Part shown: piece by piece, positions 1 through 10,558 of the stretch
Layout of the letters: each line of letters begins with the position of its first letter
How positions within the stretch are numbered: the stretch's first letter is position 1
Source of the DNA: Archivesica marissinica
Lineage: Eukaryota; Mollusca; Bivalvia; Venerida; Vesicomyidae
Length of the DNA stretch: 64,000 nt
Assembly (NCBI GenBank): GCA_014843695.1
Contig: CM026393.1
Coordinates: 12,097,061 to 12,161,060, forward strand
Direction of reading: 5' to 3'
The notes under the pieces: generated by a model
Told to the model about the DNA's origin: nothing
Seen by the model: only the letters and a program-made list of their open reading frames with translations
The model's database searches: none
Translations under genes and position numbers: made by a program

Positions 1-473
1 TAATTGCAAACATAATATTGACGAATATGAATATAATTATTTTAAAAGCTTCCTATCAAATTCTATGCATGTTTGGAAACAATTTCAACTGTAAACCTGG
101 ACTAGATTTCATCTTCAGAGCTTCAGTCATGAAGTAGGTCAACGGTCATGGTCGTCTACGAGGTCAAAAGGTCATGGTCGTCTAAGACAGTTGTTGTAAT
201 TTATTTGCAAAATTGTACACATGGTCCTAATTTCATGACTAGCTTCAAAAACAAGAAAGAAGGTTGAAAGGTCACAAACAAGGTCCTGAATGTAAATATT
301 GAAATATATTTGCAAAACTGTACAGATGGTCTGCCTCATCAGGATCTGCATTTTTAGCTAGTAATATTACTATTTTAGACACAATTTCCCACTTTGAAAA
401 ATGAACTGGTCCAAATGTAATTTTCTTATTAATCTATTGGTTTAAAAATATCATGCACCAGTCCTTGGGCCCA
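1..473. other. Non-coding, AT-rich sequence with a dispersed-repeat fragment
   Basis: No exon with splice sites was recognised. Around 350-430 is a diverged copy of a dispersed repeat (tgaactggtccaaatgta) that recurs in the opposite orientation at about 60985-61210. A short direct duplication (ggtcatggtcgtct) lies at about 145-185. Confidence 0.5.
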
Positions 474-605
474 AGGTTATAAAACTATTTCAGAACTCAA
501 ACTCGACCTCAAGAGATTTGATTGGTTCAGTCTGATATTTAAGCTCAGCTGAACCAATCACAAGCTTGAGGCTGAGTTTGAGATTGGAGAAAAGTGTTAT
601 AACCT
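474..605. repeat. 132-bp imperfect foldback (inverted repeat)
   Basis: The left arm begins aggttataa and contains ttgattggttcag. The right arm contains ctgaaccaatca and ends ttataacct. The arms pair over most of about 60 bp around a short AT-rich loop near 535-545. A non-autonomous foldback or MITE-type element is the likely origin. No transposase is visible. Confidence 0.7.
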
Positions 606-679
606 CCAGACCTGCAGGTCAATTACTTGGTGTTGAATGGGTTAAGCACATTACATGCTCATGTTAGCTAAAAACATTA

Positions 680-1110
680 TGTTCAATTCGAGAGAACAGT
701 AAAAACTAATATCATTCAAATTTTGTACAATTTAAGAGTACATTAAACCATAACAACATTCAAATTGTGTTCAATTCAAGAGAACATTAAAAACTAATAT
801 CATTCAAATTGTGTTCAATTCAAGAGAACATTAAAAACTAATATCATTCAAATTGTGTTCAATTCAAGAGAACATTAAACACATAATATTCAAATTGTGT
901 TCAATTCAAGAGAACATTAAAAAATAATATCATTCAAATTTTGTTCAATTCAAGAGAACATTAAAAATTAATATCATTCAAATTGTGTACAATTCAAGAG
1001 AAAAATAATATCATTCAAATTTTGTTCAATTCAAGAGAACATTAAAAATTAATAACATTCAAATTGTGTACAATTCAAGAGAACATTAAAAACTAATAAC
1101 ATCATATACA
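680..1110. repeat. 44-bp tandem repeat
   Basis: About ten imperfect copies of a 44-bp AT-rich unit containing ttcaattcaagagaacatta. Some copies have internal deletions (for example near 1000). Non-coding. Confidence 0.85.
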
Positions 1111-1189
1111 CTTCAATTGAACAAAACAACTAGTAACATATGGTACATGTATATATTGAGTGAGGTACAGTGAATAACAATCCAAAAAT

Positions 1190-1760
1190 ACTGTATACGG
1201 TATAGACCATACATCTAAAACATACTTCTAAAACATACATCTAAATTTTACATACATCTAACACATACTTCTAATTTTGACATACTTCTAAAACATACAT
1301 CTAAATTTGACATACATCTAAATTTGACATACTTCTAAAACATACATCTAAATTTGACATACATCTAAATTTGACACAAAGGATGTAGACTGTATAAGGT
1401 ATACACCATACATCTAAATTTAACATAACGGATGTAGACTACCGGTATATAAGGTATGGTATATACACCATACATTTAAAACATACATCTAAATTTGACA
1501 TGCATCTCAATTTGACATAACGGATGTCGACTGTATAAGGTATATACACCATACATTTAAAACATACATCTAAATTTGACATAACGGATGTCGACTGTAT
1601 AAGGTATATACACCATACATTTAAAACATACATCTAAATTTGACATGCATCTCAATTTGACATAACGGATGTCGACTGTATAAGGTATATACACCATACA
1701 TTTAAAACATACATCTAAATTTGACATAACGGATGTCGACTGTATAAGGTATACACCATA
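1190..1760. repeat. Compound tandem array carrying a mariner-like TIR
   Basis: Short units (catacatctaaatttga) are interspersed with longer units containing ttgacataacggatgt followed by cgactgta or agactgta. That second motif is the 3' terminus of the MITE at 3293-3479. The TIR end recurs near 1381, 1430, 1522, 1587, 1667 and 1731, so part of the array appears to be amplified element end. Confidence 0.75.
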
Positions 1761-2345
1761 CACCTAAAACATGCTTGGCAACCATTCACTAACTGCTCAA
1801 CATATCTGCTCATTGTCAGTGTACACCTAAAACATGCTTGGCAACCATTCACTAACTGCTCAACATATCTGCTCATTGTCAGTGTACACCTAAAACATGC
1901 TTGGCAACCATTCACTAACTGCTCAACATATCTGCTCATTGTCAGTGTACACCTAAAACATGCTTGGCAACCATTCACTAACTGCTCAACATATCTGCTC
2001 ATTGTCAGTGTACACCTAAAACATGCTTGGCAACCATTCACTAACTGCTCAACATATCTGCTCATTGTCAGTGTACACCTAAAACATGCTTGGCAACCAT
2101 TCACTAACTGCTCAACATATCTGCTCATTGTCAGTGTACACCTAAAACATGCTTGGCAACCATTCACTAACTGCTCAACATATCTGCTCATTGTCAGTGT
2201 ACACCTAAAACATGCTTGGCAACCATTCACTAACTGCTCAACATATCTGCTCATTGTCAGTGTACACCTAAAACATGCTTGGCAACCATTCACTAACTGC
2301 TCAACATATCTGCTCATTGTCAGTGTACACCTAAAACATGCATGG
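1761..2345. repeat. 63-bp satellite, nine near-identical copies
   Basis: The unit starts cacctaaaacatgcttggca, with copies at 1761, 1824, 1887, 1950, 2013, 2076, 2139, 2202 and 2265 and a partial tenth at 2328. I see no difference between full copies, so the amplification or homogenisation is very recent. The period is a multiple of 3, which leaves a minus-strand frame open across 1715-2362, but nothing supports translation. Confidence 0.95.
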
Positions 2346-2476
2346 TACTGAAATGAATACATCTTTTAATATAATGATACGGTTATTAGATGAAGCGCTT
2401 ACAATGCATAACGCCTATAAGACACAGAAGGCCCGAGCCTGCAGATTGTCGTAGAAGATGAAAAATCCAAATAATG

Positions 2477-2644
2477 TGTTAGTGGTCACCTGTATTAATC
2501 AGCCAACCTGTATTAATCAGCCAGTTTCCAGATACCCAATCAATTACTTTGTTATATATTTGACCTCTATTAAGCAGCCACCTGTGTTAAGCAGCCACTT
2601 TATGTGATTCCCTTGACTGGCTGCTTAAGGCAGGTTTGACTGTA
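2477..2644 (-). mobile_element. MITE with CAGTCAAACCTG terminus
   Basis: The right end reads gcaggtttgactgta, the reverse complement of a tacagtcaaacctgc terminus, as in Tc1/mariner-type elements. The body carries repeated ttaagcagcca motifs. Related copies are at 35735-35862 and 35892-36332. Confidence 0.65.
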
Positions 2645-2689
2645 TACCAACAATGCAATTAAAAGTAGAGGGGGATTGACAAGTCTGTG

Positions 2690-2775
2690 TGGTATAATAT
2701 CTAAACCATATCATATCTAAACCGTATAATATCTAAACCGTATAATATCTAAACCATATCATATCTAGACCAGCT
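2690..2775. repeat. 16-bp tandem repeat
   Basis: Five copies of a unit resembling tataatatctaaaccg. Confidence 0.7.
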
Positions 2776-2845
2776 GTAGCTTCCGCTCTATTGTCTACAA
2801 AAAGTAGTTCTATGATTTTCACCCGTTGTTTGTTCCCATTCTTAA

Positions 2846-3154
2846 AACCGTGTGTGGCCTAAACCTGTGTGTGGTCTAAACCCGCGTGTGGCCTAAACCC
2901 GTGTGTGGCCTAAACCTGTGTGTGGCCTAAACCCGTGTGTGGCCTAAACCCGTGTGTGGCCTAACCAATGTGTGACCTAAACCCGTGTGTGGCCTAAACC
3001 CGTGTGTGGCCTAACCAATGTGTGGCCTAAACCCGTGTGTGGCCTAAACCAGTCTGTGGCCTAAACCCATCTGTGGCCTAAACCCGTGTGTGGCCTAAAC
3101 CCATGTGTGGCCTAAACCCGTGTGTGGCCTAAACCCGTGTGTGGCCTAAACCAG
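2846..3154. repeat. 17-bp minisatellite
   Basis: About 18 copies of tgtggcctaaacccgtg, with single-base variants such as cccatg, ccaatg and ccagtc. Confidence 0.9.
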
Positions 3155-3292
3155 TACACAGATAACTAATTAGAATTTGTTTCTGAAAAAACACACATCT
3201 CCACACTCATTGTTGCTTCACTGGAGTAATAAAAGCATAGAAGTGAAATATATATAAAGAATTGCAATAAAGTTATATGTAGTACTATGAAG

Positions 3293-3479
3293 TACAGTCT
3301 ACATCCGATATATCAAAGTTGGTTATGTCAAATTTCTGGTTATCTCAAAGTCCCGTTTCAGATACTATCATTTTACATATAGCTGGCTCTGTTTATATAC
3401 AATTTCGTTAAGTCAAACTTCGGTTATGTCGAAGTATTGTTTGGTCCAACGGAATTTGACATAACGGATGTAGACTATA
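3293..3479 (+). mobile_element. Tc1/mariner-like MITE
   Basis: The left end is cagtctacatccgatata and the right end cataacggatgtagacta, which are imperfect inverted repeats flanked by TA. There is no transposase. The right terminus is the sequence amplified in the array at 1190-1760. Confidence 0.65.
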
Positions 3480-3482
3480 CTA

Positions 3483-3616
3483 TGAAGTACAGTCTACATC
3501 CGATATATCAAAGTCGGTTATGTCAAATTCTCGGGTTATCTCGTAGTCAGTCAAAATCCTGTTTCAAATACTACCATTTTACATATAGCTGGCTCCGTTT
3601 ATATCATAATGTATGG
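3483..3616 (+). mobile_element. Second, 3'-truncated copy of the 3.3-kb MITE
   Basis: It begins tgaagtacagtctacatccg, as the copy before it does, and follows the same interior as far as the tatagctggctc segment. The right end is missing. The two copies are a near-tandem pair. Confidence 0.6.
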
Positions 3617-4240
3617 TGACCGAAGGTCTCAATTTGAAATGCCGAACGTGCATTTTTACAACTTTTCAGGAGAGACAAAAACCCAACAAGATGTTTTGGG
3701 GATGAAGCACAGACACGCTTTGTGTTACAAAATTGTTCAATTGGCAGTATACATGTACATGCATAACTAGGCATAGTACCTTGGTGAATCTCTTAACAAG
3801 GGTATTTGGTAAAACTGGACATACAAAAACGTTCAATGGGCCGTAAATCCACAAGGAAATCAACCCAACGAGAACGTAATATTATAATATACACAAGTAG
3901 ACATCATACCGATGACATAAACATAAAATGACTACATTGTATGGCACTACAGCGACAGAAACAAACAGACAGACAGACAGACAGACGGCAGGCAAAATAC
4001 AAATCACAATATCCCTCAGCTCATGTGGAATAAAATAATTTTAACTGTAAGTCCACGCAAATAACCACAACAAAAACTTGACTAACATCTGCATGTAAAC
4101 AAGTAGCAATGTTATAAATTATATACAAACTGAGTACCATTTATTAATGACATATCAAAAATATACGTAATAAATTGTATACCATGTATATATTGTCCTC
4201 TATACATCCAAATTTTCGGCTAAACCCTTTCCTTCATAAC
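3617..4240. other. Non-coding sequence
   Basis: No convincing exon. A short (GACA)n tract lies at about 3968-3988. Confidence 0.5.
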
Positions 4241-4595
4241 GATTTAGGTTAATATACTATCATATCTCCATACAAACGACAGCCATTTAGCTATCATCCA
4301 ATGGATATGTAGTTGCCATATCTATCCCACCTCCTTAGATATTACTGGGACTACATAGAGATTTAGGTTAATATGCTATTATATCTCCATACAAACGACA
4401 GCCATTTAGCTATCATCCAGTGGATAAGTAGTCGCCATATCTATCCCACCTCCATAGATATTACTGGGACTACATGAGATTTAGGTTAATGTACTATTAT
4501 ATCTCCATACAAACGACAGCCATTTAGCTATCATCCAGTGGATAAGTAGTCGCCATATCTATCCCACCTCCATAGATATTACTGGGACTACATGA
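4241..4595. repeat. 118-bp tandem repeat, three copies
   Basis: Units start gatttaggttaata at 4241, 4360 and 4478 and differ by a few substitutions. Confidence 0.9.
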
Positions 4596-4607
4596 GATTT
4601 TGGCCTT

Positions 4608-4866
4608 TATTATGAACATTGGTTTGGCTACTACATTGTCAATGTATGTCGTATTGGTAATGGCGTCAAGAGGTGCTTCTATGAGGGAAAGGGTTTATGA
4701 ACATTGGCTTGGCTACTACATTGTAAATGTATGTCGTATTGGCAATGGCGTCAAGAGGTGCTTCTATGAGGGAAAGGGTTTATGAACATTGGCTTGGCTA
4801 CTACATTGTCAATGTATGTCGTATTGGCAATGGCGTCAAGAGGTGCTTCTATGAGAGAAAGGGTTA
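4608..4866. repeat. 86-bp tandem repeat, three copies
   Basis: Units start tttatgaacattgg at 4608, 4694 and 4780. It directly abuts the 118-bp array. The unit end gggaaagggttt is inverted relative to aaaccctttcc at about 4224, so the two arrays are bracketed by a short inverted repeat. Confidence 0.9.
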
Positions 4867-5451
4867 AAAGCCGTATTCACAGGAAACAAATCATCCAGCT
4901 AATACATTGTCTTTACCATGGTCAAACTTAATAGTTTAATACACTCATGCCAGCTAATAAGCAGGGATCATTTTAGAGGGCGATGTGGGCGAAATAGTCA
5001 CCCTAGGGACCCTGACATCGCCCTCTGGGGCCCCATTTCTACCTTAAAAAAAAATATTTTTTGGATTTTACGATTTTCAAACAAAATTTTGTCTAGTAAG
5101 ATACACTGGCCCATTATAAAGCACTCCTTCACTCTATTCAAATGTTGTATTTAATGGTTGTACTGTGCATTTTAACCCTATTTTGCAGAAGTATATTAAA
5201 GAACAGCATTTAAGGAAGCAATCACGCACGTTCTCACTTCTCCCAAAAATTCTGACCTAGAATGAACCCTGAATAAGAATTGACTTATTGTTAAATTATG
5301 AAATTTTTAAAGGAGGCATACACTTTATATGCTAAGAAATTAATTTCATTCATATTATGTACATGTATTTATTATATTTATTTATTTACTGTTCATTAGC
5401 CAAATGCATGTTCTATGTCGACTTGCTAAATAAACATTGTTGTCTGTTAAT
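4867..5451. other. Non-coding sequence with one short hairpin
   Basis: Positions 4976-5025 form a hairpin with arms gagggcgatgt and acatcgccctc. No gene is recognised. Confidence 0.5.
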
Positions 5452-5980
5452 TGTCAATAGTTTTAAAGTCGCACCAACAGCTTATGACATATGGCAACTC
5501 TCCAGCTAGTATTGGTGGAGGAAGACATAGGGCACCCACACAGGCACAAGACACAAACATATTTTTCTTTGGCCTATGGTTATATAGTAAGTAATTTTTA
5601 CTAAACATAATGTTTACTATATAACCATAGGCCAAAAAAAAAATGTTACAAATTGCACCATTCATAGCAGTAGATATTTCTGTTCTAAAGTTTTATTTAA
5701 CAAATACCGGTAGGTGTCCTAATCCTGACTCGAGGGCATGTTCTATGGCCTATGGTTATATAGTAAATAATTTTTACTAAACATTACTTACTATATGACC
5801 ATAGGCCAAAAAAATATTGTTTGTGTCTCGGCCTGTGGGCACCCAGGTAGAACCATCGACCTTCTGCGTGACAGCTTCCTCACATTAAAGAAATCGACAT
5901 CCCCACCAGGACATATAGATGCTCTGGGGAGAGAAAAAACAGTCTCCATAAAATGTTACGTTGTTGTAGCACAATTATAA
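5452..5980. mobile_element. Composite nested foldback with captured gene fragment
   Basis: Outer arms 5530-5590 and about 5788-5844 are imperfect inverted repeats (left gggcacccacacaggc, right gcctgtgggcaccc). Within them lie two perfect-type palindromes, 5571-5633 and 5747-5807, both with the terminus ggcctatggttatatagtaa. Between the palindromes, 5645-5731 copies the 3' end of the RING gene at 7492-7572. The outer flanks resemble a dispersed bivalve repeat (tctccagctagtattggtgg on the left, gaaccatcgaccttctg on the right); that likeness is from memory. Confidence 0.7.
5645..5731 (-). pseudogene. Duplicated 3' end of the RING-H2 gene
   Basis: This 87-bp segment matches 7492-7572 (81 bp) almost base for base. 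It differs mainly by an extra 6 bases (cggtag) just after the stop codon. On the minus strand it carries the last codons, the stop and the aataaa signal of the neighbouring RING exon, but none of the zinc-binding residues, so it is non-functional. Confidence 0.8.
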
Positions 5981-6140
5981 AGCGAACCATGTATGGCTTC
6001 AAAGTTCTCCTAAAATATCCCCATACTTTCAATCACTGCCAGTAGAGAACATTGTTACCCTCTGTTTTCAGAAACAGACATGTTAATTTTTTACATTAAC
6101 GTGTAACCTGCCAATCACGACTAAAGTCGCTTTTAGTTAA

Positions 6141-6363
6141 TACAAATTTATTTTAGCTCCATTGTGAAACAAGTTCTTACAACTTATATTAATCACTCTC
6201 GAGATCTCATTCCTGATGGAATCCATCACTATGAGGGAGAGAAGAGGCATGTGGAATTTAAATGCCTTGCCTATGGCACAATCGTAACAGCTTCAGCGGG
6301 CTTCGAACTCAAGGCTTTTCACACCTGAAGCGAACGCACTAACACTGTGCTATCACGACTTCC
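6141..6363 (-). mobile_element. SINE family A, near full length
   Basis: Read on the minus strand it has a tRNA-like head (gtgatagcacagtg, then a ttcgaag B-box region), a central segment related to tgcccttaggcaaggcattt, a body with ctcgagagtgattaata, and a tail ending aaaataaatttgta. The central segment resembles the conserved domain of metazoan Meta-type SINEs. That comparison is from memory. Confidence 0.85.
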
Positions 6364-6369
6364 ACATCA

Positions 6370-6910
6370 CCGTTTTTGTAAACAGTATAGAGCCAGATCA
6401 GACAGCACAAAGCATGCCGTCTGATCAGGCTCTATGCAGTTTGCTATTCGGATATTGGAGCTAAAGCACTTGTCTGAATAACAAATAACATAGATCCTGA
6501 TCAGACGCGGCGTTCCGCCACTGCTGATCTAGATCTACGTTAGTTTAAACAATATTTATTTCAATATATGTACCTACATTGTCTTTTATAATATATACAT
6601 TGTGTCAACAGGATTGAGAAGAATGCCTACAATACTTATGTAGATCCCTCTCCTTTGGATCTATGTTGGTTTAAACAGTATTTATTCCAATAAATTTACA
6701 TGTATAACACAAAAAATGTTACAAATTACATAAATTGTGAATGGTTTGGATTGGAAAACAAGTTTTCAGAAAACTTATATTAATTCCTCTCCATGGATCT
6801 ATGTTGTTTGCACATTCTGTCCAATTTATTCAATGGGTTAATTGGAACAGCTATTGTTAATGTGGAGAAACACTTACATATTAATATCAATAAAGTATAC
6901 ATATCATTCA
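6370..6910. repeat. Dispersed repeat, degenerate tandem copies
   Basis: Contains gccgtctgatcaggctctat and gatcctgatcagacgcggcg, both shared with 61620-61750. Below these are three diverged repeats of a 'ggatctatgttg...gtttaaacagtattta' segment near 6535, 6655 and 6795. Unit boundaries are unclear. Confidence 0.6.
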
Positions 6911-7491
6911 TACGTGTTTGATATTTATGACATATGGTATTTGCTTTTTGGTACTTTCTTCTAGAATATTTTGCTTTTTATTGAATTATGCTTGTCAAGA
7001 GGGTGCTCAATCTAACTGAATAAGATCAAATCATAAAATGTGTTTGTTTTAGTTGCCACAAATATTTGGTTAATTAGTAGACTGGTATTACATCAAAGAT
7101 CAAGAGGGCCGGAGTTGCTCATCTGATATCTATGCAACAGACAGACAAACAGATAGGACAAGACAAACAGACAGACAGACAGACAGATAGGACAAGACAG
7201 ACAGACACATTACATCACTGTTAGTCTTCTGCTCATGTTATCTTAAAGTGTATGTTAAGTTTCTGTGAATTTTCTGGTACATTGTAACTAAGTGCAATTG
7301 ACACAATGCCTCACGATGAAATTACATGTGAAATGGCTACCATTTAACTACAGAATGCCAATATTACGGTCTTCCAAAAATTGATTTCACCGAATATCTC
7401 AGCCTTCAAAATGTCCGAAAATGATATTTCCCTAACTTACTGGGAAAATATCATTTTCTACACAATGCATTAAAAGGTAGAAAAATAAATA
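6911..7491. other. Non-coding sequence downstream of the RING exon
   Basis: Contains a (GACA)n-rich tract at 7135-7210 and a segment near 7100 (agggccggagttgctcatct) similar to a repeat I associate with bivalves. A small inverted repeat (aaaatgatatttccc and gggaaaatatcatttt) lies at about 7418-7456. No exon is recognised. Confidence 0.45.
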
Positions 7492-7538
7492 GTTACAAAT
7501 TGCACCATTCATAGCAGTAGATATTTCTGTTCTAAAGT

Positions 7539-7544
7539 TTTATT
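7539..7544 (-). promoter_or_regulatory. Poly(A) signal of the RING-H2 gene
   Basis: Reads aataaa on the minus strand, 16 bases after the stop codon at 7560. It is also present in the duplicated copy at 5.7 kb. Confidence 0.5.
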
Positions 7545-7559
7545 TAACAAATACGTGTC

Positions 7560-7719
7560 CTAATCCTGACTCTCGACGCTGGTCAGTCTCTCGGGCGTCA
7601 CAGCCAGGATCAGTCCTGTAGTCTCCACTGGTGCAACACGTGCCGGTGACGTCTCCTTGCGCACTGGTGCCTTGCACATCGGACAATTGTTCTTGTATCG
7701 CAACCACTCGAGCAAGCAG
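7560..7719 (-). CDS. RING-H2 zinc-finger protein, last exon
   Basis: A 160-base terminal exon follows a good acceptor (tgctgtttcag at 7720-7730). It starts with one base completing a split codon and reads CLLEWLRYKNNCPMCKAPV, then about 33 residues without a recognised domain, ending in a TAG stop at 7560-7562. The spacing C-x10-C-x2-C, with Trp four residues after the first Cys and Pro before the last pair, is the second half of a RING-H2 finger, the E2-binding domain of many E3 ubiquitin ligases. The first half (C-x2-C, Cys, His-x2-His) must lie in an upstream exon at higher coordinates, and I do not find it. That intron begins directly with a 17-bp repeat array. Subfamily cannot be assigned. 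Some RNF24/RNF122-type and other membrane RING proteins look similar here. The longer open frame at 7540-7737 is a different frame over the same bases and is not the gene. Confidence 0.72.
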
Positions 7720-7735
7720 CTGAAACAGCAGATTC

Positions 7736-8411
7736 ACAAGAACATAATTATGCCAAGAACATAACTATATCAAGAACATAAAAGAACACAATTATGCCAA
7801 GAACATAATTATATCAAGAACATAATTATATCAAGAACATAACTATACCAAGAACATAATTATACCAAGAACATAATTATACCAAGAACATAATTATACC
7901 AAGAACATAATTATATCAAGAACATAATTATACCAAGAACATAATTATATCAAGAACATAATTATACCAAGAACATAAAAGAACCTAATTATATCAAGAA
8001 CATAAAAGAACATAATTATATCAAGAACATAATTATACCAAGAACATAATTATACCAAGAACATAATTATACCAAGAACATAATTATACCAAGAACATAA
8101 TTATACCAAGAACATAATTATATCAAGAACATAACTATACCAAGAACATAATTATATCAAGAACATAACTATACCAAGAACATAAAAGAACCTAATTATA
8201 TCAAGAACATAAAAGAACATAATTATATCAAGAACATAATTATATCAAGAACATAACTATACCAAGAACATAATTATATCAAGAACATAATTATATCAAG
8301 AACATAACTATACCAAGAACATAATTATATCAAGAACATAACTATACCAAGAACATAAAAGAACCTAATTATACCAAGAACATAAAAGAACATAATTATA
8401 TCAAGAACATT
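7736..8411. repeat. 17-bp tandem repeat
   Basis: About 40 copies of caagaacataattatac, with tatatc/tatacc variants. A recurrent short form (agaacataaaagaac) gives a loose higher-order pattern. It begins 17 bases upstream of the RING exon's 3' splice site, so it lies in that gene's intron. Confidence 0.9.
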
Positions 8412-8703
8412 TTGAAAACTACACATGGCGACGGAATTCGTCTTTCCATTTTATATGAGCTACATAGTTAGCAATGTCTATGTTACTATATAATTGTCTT
8501 TTTTAACACTGGACGGCCTTAATGCAACCTCATCCTTCCATTCCATTTAGGCTATACATACACACGCCAATAGGCCAAAAGCACAGATATCAATTACAAA
8601 CTGCTAAGGAAAGTCACATCACACAAAATATCAATTGGATGACAAAATATTGACCTCGGCCCACCCAATACTTATAAGTCTGGGTAACACCCAGCATGCT
8701 ACA
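8412..8703. other. Unique non-coding sequence
   Basis: Presumed intronic relative to the RING gene. No exon with consensus splice sites and a RING first half was found here. Confidence 0.4.
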
Positions 8704-8980
8704 GGTGTATACATTGCATTACCTTGAATTGAACTCAATGTGTGACAGGTACAGGTGGCTATGCATTGCATTACCTTGAATTGAACTCAATGTGTGACAG
8801 GTACAGGTGGCTATGCATTGCATTACCTTGAATGGAACACACAGTGACAGGTACAGATGGCTATACATTGCATTACCTTGAATGAAACACACAGTGACAG
8901 GTACAGATGGCTATACATTGCATTACCGTGAATTGAATTCATGGTGTGACAGGTACAGGTTTATACAATCCATTACATTA
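8704..8980. repeat. Diverged 5' part of the 45-bp minisatellite
   Basis: Longer, irregular units of about 52-60 bp (ggtacaggtggctatgcatt plus ttgaattgaactcaatgtg) related to the homogeneous array after 9146. The two parts are separated by a SINE. Confidence 0.75.
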
Positions 8981-9145
8981 GTTTATACAACTTTATTTTA
9001 GCTCGATTGCGAAACAAGTTCTTATATCAATCACTCTCGAGACCTCATTCCTGATGGAATCCATCGCCACGAGGGAGAGAGAAGAGGCAACGTGGAAATT
9101 AAATGCTTCGCCTAAGGGCACAATCGTAACGGCTCCAGCGGGGCT
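8981..9145 (-). mobile_element. SINE family A, head-truncated, inside a tandem array
   Basis: Tail and body of family A on the minus strand. The tRNA-like head is missing: sequence passes from ggctccagcgggg directly into array monomers. Confidence 0.85.
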
Positions 9146-10090
9146 CTATACATTACCTTGAATGGAACACATGATGACATGTTAAGATGGCATTACATTG
9201 AATGGTACACATGGTGACAGGTACAGATGGCTATATATTACCTTGAATGGAGCACATGGTGACAAGTACAGATGGCTATACATTACCTTGAATGGAACAC
9301 ATGGTGACAGGTACAGATGGCTATATATTACCTTGAATGGAACACATGGTGACAGGTACAGATGGCTATATATTACCTTGAATGGAACACATGGTGACAG
9401 GTACAGATGGCTATACATTACCTTGAATGGAGCACATGGTGACAGGTACAGATGGCTATACATTACCTTGAATGGAACACATGGTGACAGGTACAGATGG
9501 CTATATATTACCTTGAATGGAACACATGGTGACAGGTACAGATGGCTATACATTACCTAGAATGGAGCACATGGTGACAGGTACAGATGGCTATATATTA
9601 CCTTGAATGGAGCACATGGTGACAAGTACAGATGGCTATACATTACCTTGAATGGAACACATGGTGACAGGTACAGATGGCTATATATTACCTTGAATGG
9701 AACACATGGTGACAGGTACAGATGGCTATATATTACCTTGAATGGAGCACATGGTGACAGGTACAGATGGCTATATATTACCTTGAATGGAACACATGGT
9801 GACAGGTACAGATGGCTATATATTACCTTGAATGGAACACATGGTGACAGGTACAGATGGCTATACATTACCTAGAATGGAGCACATGGTGACAGGTACA
9901 TATGGCTATATATTACCTTGAATGGAGCACATGGTGACAAGTACAGATGGCTATACATTACCTTGAATGGAACACATGGTGACAGGTACAGATGGCTATA
10001 TATTACCTTGAATGGAACACATGGTGACAGGTACAGATGGCTATACATTACCTTGAATGGAACACATGGTGACAGGTACAGATGGCTATT
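9146..10090. repeat. 45-bp minisatellite
   Basis: About 21 copies of a 45-bp unit containing ttgaatggaacacatggtga. Variants (gagcac, gacaag, ctatata/ctataca) recur at 360 and 315 bp (9249, 9609, 9924), so blocks of eight or seven monomers were duplicated. Both strands stay open in several frames because the period is a multiple of 3. Not called as genes. Confidence 0.92.
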
Positions 10091-10191
10091 TTCTCTTTGA
10101 TGTGAAATTCATCGAGACAAACTGGACACGTCTGAAATATTATTGTTCATGAATACTCATTATAACTTATAATCATTTATTGAGTACAGAG

Positions 10192-10439
10192 CAGTAACGT
10201 AGCCAGAGGCAAATTTCAACTGAGGCAATCTAGGTGCTCTGGGGGCATGTTCCCCTTTCTGATATAATGAGTTTAGACGTATAATTATGTACTGACCTTT
10301 CAGCTCTCTAGCAGTCAACATTTTATACAACAAAGGGATATTTGTTTGCATTTTATTTATTTAATGTTTCATTTATTTTGCTTTGGAAATTTTAACCGAG
10401 GCAGCTGTCTCGGTGTGCCTGAGTGTGGCTACGGGCCTG
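10192..10439 (+). mobile_element. MITE with CAG...GTAGCCA termini, copy 1
   Basis: Left end cagtaacgtagccagaggc and right end gtgtggctacgggcctg are inverted repeats. The second copy is at 48920-49212 and shares the interior (ggggcatgtt, accgaggcagctg). hAT-like by terminus style, but no clear 8-bp duplication is seen. Confidence 0.7.
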
Positions 10440-10558
10440 CTGAGAATTGTCGCAATATCGTGATTGAGTTTAATGATATGCAACATGGAACAATTATTAT
10501 CTTTGTTATATTTCGGGTTTTTACGCCTGCATCAGCACCATTTTGGGCTATATTGCCG

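Noticed and set aside
7540..7737. 65-residue minus-strand frame MNLLFQLLARVV as the gene at 7.5 kb
   Set aside because: The alternative frame over the same bases gives a RING-H2 half finger with a proper acceptor and stop.
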